64,000 nucleotides of DNA. Source: Bacillota bacterium. GTDB taxonomy: Bacteria; Bacillota; Clostridia; Lachnospirales; Lachnospiraceae. The stretch covers positions 210,289-274,288 of the forward strand of contig JAEYLX010000069.1 of NCBI GenBank assembly GCA_023407575.1. Reading direction: 5' to 3'. Positions 51,418 to 58,026 of this stretch are shown here, in pieces (the stretch's first letter is position 1; the number at the start of each line of letters is the position of its first letter). A program made the position numbers and the translations under genes. The notes under the pieces are model-generated. The model saw nothing but the letters and a program-made list of their open reading frames with translations. It was not told the origin of the DNA and did not search any database.

Positions 51418-52869
51418 ATGAGATTGTTTGATACGGATGTACAGGAACTTAAATATAAGATTATAAATGAAGTGGTCCGCCTTGCAATGAAAGATAGGGT
51501 GAAGGATGCCTACTATGAGGTTCCAAGAAAGATAATCCCTGGACCCAAGGCTACCATGCGCTGCTGTATCTACAAGGAAAGAGCTATTGTGGAGGAACGG
51601 TTAAACTATGTGATAGGAAGCCAGGAAGGTCAGGATAATGTGGTTCATGTTATTGATATTGCCTGTGATGAATGCCCAGTGGATCGATTCACTGTGACAG
51701 AAACCTGTAGAGGCTGTATTGCACATCGATGCTATTCCGTATGCCCAAGAGGAGCCATCAGCTTTGAAGATAGGAAAGCAAAGATTGATAAAGAAAAATG
51801 CATTGAATGTGGAAAGTGCATGAATATATGTCCCTATAAAGCGATTACGGAGAACGTTCGACCTTGTATTCGTGGTTGTAAGCCAGGGGCAATTATCATT
51901 GATGAAAATAAGAAAGCTAAAATAGATGGTAAAAAATGTATTGAGTGCGGAGCTTGTGTATATAATTGTCCTTTTGGTGCAATGGTGGATGAATCCTATG
52001 TTCTGGATGCAATAGAGATATTAAAAGGTTCGGACCAGGGAAAGAACTATAAGGTATATGCGGCTATAGCACCAGCAATTGTGAGCCAGTTTACTTATGC
52101 AAAAATAGAGCAAATTGTTGCTGGGCTTAAAATAATGGGATTTCACACGGTGGTTGAGGTAGCGCTGGGAGCGGATATAGTGGCTAATAAAGAAGCAAAG
52201 GAACTTGCAGAAAAAGGCTTTTTAACCAGTTCCTGTTGTCCATCTTTTGTTAGATACATAGAGATTAATTATCCAGAAATGGTTCCTCATATCTCTCATA
52301 ACGTATCTCCAATGATAGAAATAGCTAATCTAATCAAGTTGACAGATGAAACAGCTAAGGTTATTTTTATTGGTCCGTGTATCAGTAAAAAAGCGGAGTA
52401 CAAGAGACAAGGGAATTCAGGAAGTGTAGATTGTGTAATTACCTTCGAAGAGCTTCAAGCTTTACTGGATGGAATGGATATTAATGTAGAGACACTCCCA
52501 GAACAAAGCCTGGATAATGCCTCCTACTATGGACGAATCTTTGCAAGAAGCGGAGGATTATCCGAGGCGGTATGCCAGGTTATGAAAGAAGAAAATATTG
52601 ATTTTGAAGTTAAGGCAGAAATTTGTGATGGAATTGAGCAGTGTAAGATGGCTTTATTAAAGGCCTCCAAAGGGAAACTAGATAAGAACTTCATCGAAGG
52701 AATGGCTTGTGAAGGTGGATGTATCAATGGAGCAGCTTGTCTGCATCATGGACCAAAGAATCGTTTGGAAGTAGATAAGTACGGCATGCAGGCGTTTGAG
52801 AAGAAGATTCAGGACTCTTTGATACTAAAACCATTAATTAACAAAGGAGATTTCTTGACAAAAAAATAA
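51418..52869 (+). CDS. [FeFe]-hydrogenase-like protein with ferredoxin domains
   Basis: A 483-residue iron-sulfur protein. Residues about 75-205 hold several Cys-x2-Cys-x2-Cys-x3-Cys-Pro [4Fe-4S] sites (Cys-Ile-Glu-Cys-Gly-Lys-Cys-Met-Asn-Ile-Cys-Pro and others). The catalytic-type domain (about 210-470) keeps H-cluster motifs: Thr-Ser-Ser-Cys-Cys-Pro-Ser-Phe (L1, both cysteines), Gly-Pro-Cys-Ile-Ser-Lys-Lys-Ala-Glu (L2) and Met-Ala-Cys-Glu-Gly-Gly-Cys-Ile-Asn-Gly (L3). All four cluster-ligand cysteines are present. L1 and L2 deviate from the classic Met-Pro-Cys type, as in group B or sensory forms. It may be a slow or regulatory hydrogenase. ATG 51418 follows AGGAAG. Confidence 0.85.
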   Translation: MRLFDTDVQELKYKIINEVVRLAMKDRVKDAYYEVPRKIIPGPKATMRCCIYKERAIVEERLNYVIGSQEGQDNVVHVIDIACDECPVDRFTVTETCRGCIAHRCYSVCPRGAISFEDRKAKIDKEKCIECGKCMNICPYKAITENVRPCIRGCKPGAIIIDENKKAKIDGKKCIECGACVYNCPFGAMVDESYVLDAIEILKGSDQGKNYKVYAAIAPAIVSQFTYAKIEQIVAGLKIMGFHTVVEVALGADIVANKEAKELAEKGFLTSSCCPSFVRYIEINYPEMVPHISHNVSPMIEIANLIKLTDETAKVIFIGPCISKKAEYKRQGNSGSVDCVITFEELQALLDGMDINVETLPEQSLDNASYYGRIFARSGGLSEAVCQVMKEENIDFEVKAEICDGIEQCKMALLKASKGKLDKNFIEGMACEGGCINGAACLHHGPKNRLEVDKYGMQAFEKKIQDSLILKPLINKGDFLTKK

Positions 52870-52913
52870 CAAAGGACTACAATGTTTAATAATGTGTAAA
52901 ACGGAGGGATGGT

Positions 52914-53159
52914 ATGCTTCAAGTATATATCTGTGTGGGTAGTTCCTGTCACTTAAAGGGATCGTATCAGGTTATTAAATCCTTTGAAGAGCTGATTAAA
53001 ATAAATCATTTAGAAGACCAGGTGGAATTAAAAGCCTCATTCTGCTTAGGGCATTGTTTGAAAGGTGTTTCTGTAAAAGTGGAGGAAGAGTTTATGGAAG
53101 AACTGTCCTTAACAAATGTAAAAGAATGTTTTGAAAAATATATTATAAGAAGGCTTTAG
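52914..53159 (+). CDS. Thioredoxin-like [2Fe-2S] ferredoxin (NuoE-like)
   Basis: An 81-residue protein with the thioredoxin-like ferredoxin pattern: Cys-Val-Gly-Ser-Ser-Cys near the N-terminus and Cys-Leu-Gly-His-Cys in the second half, four cysteines for a [2Fe-2S] cluster. It corresponds to the C-terminal half of NuoE/HydC proteins. It lies between the two hydrogenase-like genes and ends 2 bases before the next, so it is an electron-transfer partner in the same operon. RBS GGAGGG. Confidence 0.85.
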   Translation: MLQVYICVGSSCHLKGSYQVIKSFEELIKINHLEDQVELKASFCLGHCLKGVSVKVEEEFMEELSLTNVKECFEKYIIRRL

Positions 53160-53161
53160 TT

Positions 53162-54877
53162 ATGGGGATTATACAATTTAAAGAAGCAAACTGTAAAAAT
53201 TGTTATAAGTGTATTAGAAGCTGTCCAGTGAAAGCGATTACTTTTCAACAAGATCAGGCTAGGATTGTGGAAGAGGATTGCATGTTGTGCGGTAACTGTT
53301 TAAAAGTCTGTCCACAAAATGCGAAAACTGTGAAAAGTGATTTGGAAATTATAAAGAAATTTATTCAGAAGAAGGAAAAGGTTTATGTAAGCCTTGCTCC
53401 TTCTTTTATTGCAGCCTTTGAACAAAATCAAGGGGAAGCATTATTTTATGCATTGAAGAAACTTGGATTTACCTACATAGAAGAAACTGCGGTTGGAGCC
53501 GCAGAGGTTTCCAAACAATATGAAAGGCTGTTGCAGGAAAAGAAGATGAAAAACATCATAACAACCTCCTGCCCATCCGTTAATTTCTTAATAGAAAAGT
53601 ACTATCCGGACTTAATATGTCAAATGGCGCCGGTAGTGTCTCCAATGATAGCTCATGCTAAGATGCTTCGGGAAACTTATGGTCAGAGAATACGTGTGGT
53701 ATTTATTGGACCCTGCTTATCCAAAAAAGATGAATGTAACGATATGCAAAATGAGGGAATGGTAGATGCAGTTCTCACCTTTGAAGAATTAAGTACCTGG
53801 TTAAACACAGAGGGCTTATATCATAATGGAGAGTTTGCAGAAGATATTAAAGCTTCCAAGGATATGACTGCAAGGATTTATCCAGTACCTGGAGGCATCT
53901 TAAAAACCATTAACAATAAATACAAAACCAATTATAAGTGTATTAGCATCGATGGTGTTGAACGTTGTATGAGAATATTGGATTCCCTTCAAAAGGAGGA
54001 TATTGAAAATTACTTTATTGAAATGAATAGCTGCACTGACAGTTGTATCAACGGCCCATGTATGAATGAAATTCCGGGAGGATTTCTCGCTGCGAGAGAA
54101 CGACTGATTGATTATGTTAGAAAAGCACCGGGAACAACCAATCAGTTACTGGACATGGGAACTAAAGTGAATTTAAAAAAGAAGTTTATTAATAGAACCA
54201 AGCAACAGAAGGAACCTTCAGAAGCATCTATTCAGGCAATTCTAAATAGCGTTGGAAAGTACTCAAAGGATAAGGAACTTAATTGTGGTACGTGTGGCTA
54301 TCCTACTTGCCGAGATAAAGCAATTGCAGTTTATTATAATAAGGCACAGCTTCACATGTGTTTACCATTTATGAGAGAAAGAGCTGAATCCATTTCTAAT
54401 TTGATTATTAATACAACACCAAATGCTATCTTTGCATTGGATCATGAACTTCGTATACAAGAAATTAATACCTCTGCACGGGAGAAGTTCCGATTGACAA
54501 AGGAAGAAGTCATTGGAGAATACATTTATACGCTGCTGCCCAGTGAAGATTTTATTGATGTTTTTGAAAGCGGAGAGAGTATTTATGATAATAAATATTA
54601 TTATGAAAAGTATCAAATGACAGTCATTCAGTCAACAATTAGTATTCCGGAACAAAATATAATCATTGTCATTATGAAAGACATTAGTGAGGAAGAAAGC
54701 TTTCGATTGAAGATGCATCAAATACGAAAAGAGAATGTTGAGATTACCCAAAAGGTGATTGAAAAGCAAATGCGCGTAGCGCAGGAAGTAGCAAGTCTTC
54801 TTGGAGAAACTACAGCAGAAACAAAGGTTGCACTAACAAAACTTAAGAAATCAATTATGGATGAGATGAGTGATTAA
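53162..54877 (+). CDS. Sensory [FeFe]-hydrogenase-like protein with Fe-S and PAS domains (HydS type)
   Basis: A 571-residue protein: two [4Fe-4S] ferredoxin sites (Cys-Lys-Asn-Cys-Tyr-Lys-Cys and Cys-Met-Leu-Cys-Gly-Asn-Cys, residues about 10-55), a hydrogenase-type domain (about 70-340), an extra Cys-Gly-Thr-Cys-Gly-Tyr-Pro-Thr-Cys iron-sulfur motif (about 375-400), a PAS domain (about 410-515) and a C-terminal coiled coil. L1 reads Thr-Thr-Ser-Cys-Pro-Ser, so only the cluster-ligand Cys remains and the neighbouring proton-transfer Cys is lost. L2 (Gly-Pro-Cys-Leu-Ser-Lys-Lys) and L3 (Asn-Ser-Cys-Thr-Asp-Ser-Cys-Ile-Asn-Gly) keep their cysteines. This fits a hydrogen or redox sensor rather than a fast enzyme. 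The phosphatase gene follows 2 bases later. Confidence 0.87.
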   Translation: MGIIQFKEANCKNCYKCIRSCPVKAITFQQDQARIVEEDCMLCGNCLKVCPQNAKTVKSDLEIIKKFIQKKEKVYVSLAPSFIAAFEQNQGEALFYALKKLGFTYIEETAVGAAEVSKQYERLLQEKKMKNIITTSCPSVNFLIEKYYPDLICQMAPVVSPMIAHAKMLRETYGQRIRVVFIGPCLSKKDECNDMQNEGMVDAVLTFEELSTWLNTEGLYHNGEFAEDIKASKDMTARIYPVPGGILKTINNKYKTNYKCISIDGVERCMRILDSLQKEDIENYFIEMNSCTDSCINGPCMNEIPGGFLAARERLIDYVRKAPGTTNQLLDMGTKVNLKKKFINRTKQQKEPSEASIQAILNSVGKYSKDKELNCGTCGYPTCRDKAIAVYYNKAQLHMCLPFMRERAESISNLIINTTPNAIFALDHELRIQEINTSAREKFRLTKEEVIGEYIYTLLPSEDFIDVFESGESIYDNKYYYEKYQMTVIQSTISIPEQNIIIVIMKDISEEESFRLKMHQIRKENVEITQKVIEKQMRVAQEVASLLGETTAETKVALTKLKKSIMDEMSD

Positions 54878-54879
54878 AG

Positions 54880-56052
54880 ATGAGCCTATACATAGATGTC
54901 AGCTCAGAAAGTATTAATAAATATCAAGAAGAGCTATGTGGTGATAAAGTTGAAATTATAAGAGATGAAGCTTCCGTCATTCTAGTATTATCAGACGGCT
55001 TGGGAAGCGGTGTAAAGGCAAATATTCTGGCGACTTTAACTACCAAAATAATCGGAACGATATTGGCTAACGGTCTTGAAATAGAGGAAGCCGTTGATAC
55101 CATAGCGAATACCCTGCCAGTATGTAAAGAAAGAAATATTGCTTATTCTACCTTTACCATCCTGCAAATATCGGCAGCAGGAGAAGGTTATCTGGTGGAA
55201 TTTGATAATCCTTCTGCATTTCGATTTCGCAAGGGCGAGCCGCTGCCAATAGAAACGAGCAGCAGGACAATCAGCGGAAAACTAATTCGAGAAGCTAGAT
55301 TTAAAGTGGAGCAGGAAGATTTATTTGTAGTGGTAAGTGACGGTGCGATACATGCAGGGATTGGGCATTCTTTAAATCTTGGGTGGCAATGGGATAATAT
55401 TAAGGAATATATACAGAAGACCTACAGCAGCGATATGTCAGCAAAGAGTATGACGAAGCTGTTGTTATCTGCCTGTGATAACTTATATGGTCACAAAGAA
55501 GGCGATGACACAACCGTTATTTCGGTAAAAGCAGTAAAAACAATGAATTTAAGTATAATGGTTGGTCCTCCTGTGGATCAGATACAGGATCAAAAGGTAG
55601 TACAGACATTTCTGGATAGTGAAGGGAAAAAAGTGGTTTGTGGTGGAACTACTTCTCAGATTGTGGCAAGAGAATTAGATACAGAAGTAAAAACTAGTTT
55701 CAATTATAGTAATCCAGCATTACCGCCGATTGCTGAAATAGATGGTATTGACCTAACCACGGAGGGAGTACTTACGTTACAAAAAGCACTTAGTTTGATT
55801 AAAGCCTGTATCTCACCGGACAGTACAATGCAGGATTATCTGAACCTGAATAAGAAGGATGGTGCTTCGAAATTAGCCAAGATACTATTGGAGGAGTGTA
55901 CTCAGATAAGTTTTTATGTAGGGCGTGCCATGAATCCAGCACATCAAAACCCAGGGTTTCCGCTTAATTTGAGTTTGAAGTTAAAGCTTGTAGAGGAAAT
56001 TGCAGAATGTATACGGAGTACTGGTAAACAGGTAAGGATTGAATATAATTAA
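54880..56052 (+). CDS. SpoIIE/PP2C-type serine phosphatase with C-terminal extension
   Basis: A 390-residue protein. The first 210 residues are a SpoIIE-type PP2C phosphatase: Val-Leu-Ser-Asp-Gly-Leu-Gly-Ser-Gly, Val-Val-Ser-Asp-Gly-Ala-Ile-His-Ala-Gly and Gly-Asp-Asp-Thr-Thr-Val (metal-binding Asp residues). The remaining 175 residues (Met-Val-Gly-Pro-Pro-Val-Asp, Val-Val-Cys-Gly-Gly-Thr-Thr) are an unassigned domain. It is probably the output of the PAS-bearing hydrogenase-like sensor, acting on a Ser-phosphoprotein such as an anti-sigma-antagonist type partner, none of which is nearby. One base separates its stop from the next ATG. Confidence 0.83.
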   Translation: MSLYIDVSSESINKYQEELCGDKVEIIRDEASVILVLSDGLGSGVKANILATLTTKIIGTILANGLEIEEAVDTIANTLPVCKERNIAYSTFTILQISAAGEGYLVEFDNPSAFRFRKGEPLPIETSSRTISGKLIREARFKVEQEDLFVVVSDGAIHAGIGHSLNLGWQWDNIKEYIQKTYSSDMSAKSMTKLLLSACDNLYGHKEGDDTTVISVKAVKTMNLSIMVGPPVDQIQDQKVVQTFLDSEGKKVVCGGTTSQIVARELDTEVKTSFNYSNPALPPIAEIDGIDLTTEGVLTLQKALSLIKACISPDSTMQDYLNLNKKDGASKLAKILLEECTQISFYVGRAMNPAHQNPGFPLNLSLKLKLVEEIAECIRSTGKQVRIEYN

Positions 56053-56053
56053 T

Positions 56054-57493
56054 ATGAAGACAATTACTTTAAAACTCTATCAACCGAGCAAAGTTAAGCA
56101 AGAGATACTGGATGAGGCTATTTTACATTACAATCAAGCATATGATTATCTATTAGGCAGAGCACAATATGATTTGGAGAGTATCAAGAAGAACTTTATT
56201 AATAAGAATGGAACCTACCTCGGGGCTTCTATATCTAAATGGGTGGATAAGAATTTGAATAAAGAATTAAATCAGTATCAGGTTCAACCCTTTAAGGATT
56301 CCTTAAAGCTTGATCTTGGAATGACATTGGCAGGTTTTTTAAATCTAAGTTTGATGAAATCGATGGTTGCATACCCGGATAGCAATCGACCCAGACCAAT
56401 CTATTTTTGCAGGTATGATAATAAAAGGAATTATTGCTTGCTCTACGATCAGCTTAAAGATAAGTATTATGTAAAACTCTATCTTATGAATTATTCCCAT
56501 GCCAGACTGGCAGCAGGGAGGGGGGAGTCAAAGCTCTACTATATTCATAAGGATAATACGCCTTTGGAAAGAGAGAGAAAAAAAGAAACCTTTCTTATCT
56601 TGCCCTTGTCTTTTGGGAAATATCAAGAGCAATTTCTTAAGCAGGCTAAATCTGAGCCAAATGTACTAAAGACAGCTAAATTATTTAAAAGAGGCAAGGA
56701 ATATTATTTAGCCATTAGTATTGAGAACAAAGCAAAGGAACATCTACCCACAGATACCTTCATGGGTGTAAGCCGTGGATTAACGAATAAATTAAATTAT
56801 ACGGTTGTGGATAAAGAGGGCCATTGTCTGGCAGCAGGGGCTGTGGTAGAGCAGGATAGCCCTAATGAACTGCACATAGCAGCAAATCATATAGTAAACA
56901 TTGCAAAAAAGTACAAAGCACAGGTGATAATGCAAAATCTATCTCGCGGTAGCGATTCTATCGTATGGAGAGAGGATAGCAATGTGTCTGCACCAGCATA
57001 TCAATATGGATTATACCATAAGCTAAAGATTATCTTGGAATATAAGCTTAGGGAACAGGGTTTGCCAGCACCTATTAAAGTAAGTTCTATAGATGTGTTT
57101 CAGAGATGCCCAGATTGCGGAATGAGTTCCAGACAAAACAGATTTTCAAAGGGAAGATTTCTTTGTACCAGATGTGGTTTTACTATGGAAGCGGATGCTT
57201 TGGGGAGCCTTAACCTATCGAGAAAGCTTATTCGTTATCAAAAATCCAAAATAAAAATTAAGATTTGTGAAACAGCAGAAGGTATATTATTTACGAATAA
57301 ACTGATTGGACTTCATTATTTTGCTACACATTCAAAATTTGTACTGGAGGAGTTAAGAGAAGAGTTGCAAAGAATTATTGATGATGTAGATGATAATTCA
57401 ATGCAGAATACAAAAGTGCTGCGCTTAAAACGAAGTATTCAATATAAACTGAAGGATAACAGAGAACTAATTGATAGCATAGAGTTTCTTTAG
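56054..57493 (+). CDS. Nuclease-dead TnpB-family protein (TldR-like), domesticated
   Basis: A 479-residue TnpB/Cas12-type protein. RuvC-I reads Met-Gly-Val-Ser240-Arg-Gly-Leu-Thr-Asn, where active TnpB has Gly-Ile-Asp-Leu-Gly-Leu: the catalytic Asp is Ser. RuvC-II reads Val-Ile-Met-Gln294-Asn-Leu instead of Ile-Glu-Asp-Leu: Glu is Gln. RuvC-III keeps Asp381 in Glu-Ala-Asp-Ala-Leu-Gly-Ser-Leu-Asn. The zinc ribbon is intact (Cys-Pro-Asp-Cys, Cys-Thr-Arg-Cys, about 352-374). About 95 residues follow RuvC-III, longer than usual. ATG 56054 lies one base after the phosphatase stop (an in-frame TTG at 56039 overlaps it), so the gene is coupled to the sensory operon. No TnpA or element ends are seen. 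Known TldR proteins use guide RNAs to repress transcription; this role is inferred here. Confidence 0.8.
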   Translation: MKTITLKLYQPSKVKQEILDEAILHYNQAYDYLLGRAQYDLESIKKNFINKNGTYLGASISKWVDKNLNKELNQYQVQPFKDSLKLDLGMTLAGFLNLSLMKSMVAYPDSNRPRPIYFCRYDNKRNYCLLYDQLKDKYYVKLYLMNYSHARLAAGRGESKLYYIHKDNTPLERERKKETFLILPLSFGKYQEQFLKQAKSEPNVLKTAKLFKRGKEYYLAISIENKAKEHLPTDTFMGVSRGLTNKLNYTVVDKEGHCLAAGAVVEQDSPNELHIAANHIVNIAKKYKAQVIMQNLSRGSDSIVWREDSNVSAPAYQYGLYHKLKIILEYKLREQGLPAPIKVSSIDVFQRCPDCGMSSRQNRFSKGRFLCTRCGFTMEADALGSLNLSRKLIRYQKSKIKIKICETAEGILFTNKLIGLHYFATHSKFVLEELREELQRIIDDVDDNSMQNTKVLRLKRSIQYKLKDNRELIDSIEFL

Positions 57494-57590
57494 CAAGTGT
57501 GTAATTGCTGCCACACCATTCTTTTATAAGAAATCTTACCGAGTAAGGCACCTTTCGGGGTGTGAAAGAGCAGCTATCTAATATAAGCAG
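57494..57590 (+). ncRNA. Candidate guide RNA (omega-RNA-like) scaffold and guide
   Basis: The 90 bases after the TnpB-like gene hold short hairpins: GTGTG-N11-CACAC (57499-57519), CTTA-CCGAG-TAAG and CACC-N5-GGGTG (about 57551-57570), then GAAAGAGCAGC. TnpB guide RNAs overlap or follow the 3' end of the gene in this way. The stretch from about 57571 to 57586, just before the terminator hairpin, would be the guide. This is a hypothesis from position and structure. Confidence 0.35.
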
Positions 57591-57652
57591 TTACAGTCAC
57601 TTAAGCTACAAGATATATTACTTGTAGTTTAAGTGACTGTAACTGCTTTTTT
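57585..57652 (+). terminator. 28-bp terminator hairpin ending the sensory/TnpB-like operon
   Basis: AAGCAGTTACAGTCACTTAA and its perfect complement continue inward through one G-U pair to CTACAAG/CTTGTAG, with an 8-base loop and a final T-run. This is the strongest hairpin in the window. Confidence 0.92.
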
Positions 57653-58026
57653 AATGGTATCTATAATAAACATTCATTATGTTCAGTAATCGTAAACAAG
57701 AACAAATCACATATGGTAATATTATATAATTTAATGGGCCTAAAATCAATATCCTTATCTCACAAAGCTTAATTTATATGTGGGTATAGAAAACAAGAGA
57801 TTTGCTATTTAACTTATATTAAGAGAGAGGTTTCTAGAATGGATTTACTAAAATTTTGACAATCAGCCGACCTCGTCTTCATATAAAATCCTACAAAATA
57901 ATTGCATAATGTTTCTAAAAGGAGTAAAATTATTGAAGGAATGCATATTTATTACATTTGTTGAGGGAGTACAAATGTAGTTAGCTGCTATTCTAAAAAA
58001 TATAATTAATAAGGGAGAGTTTAGTA
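57653..58026 (+). other. Gene-free region before the GH3 gene
   Basis: 374 AT-rich bases. A tiny TTG ORF of 15 codons with GGAG before it (about 57932-57979) is the only coding-like element, and it is too short to support. The GH3 promoter could not be identified with confidence. Confidence 0.4.

Noticed and set aside
56054..57493. Ordinary IS605-family transposon accessory gene
   Set aside because: Catalytic acids are replaced, no TnpA or subterminal hairpins flank it, and it is coupled to the operon upstream with a one-base gap.
57932..57979. 15-codon TTG leader ORF before the GH3 gene
   Set aside because: Has a GGAG upstream but is too short, with no attenuator-like structure after it.
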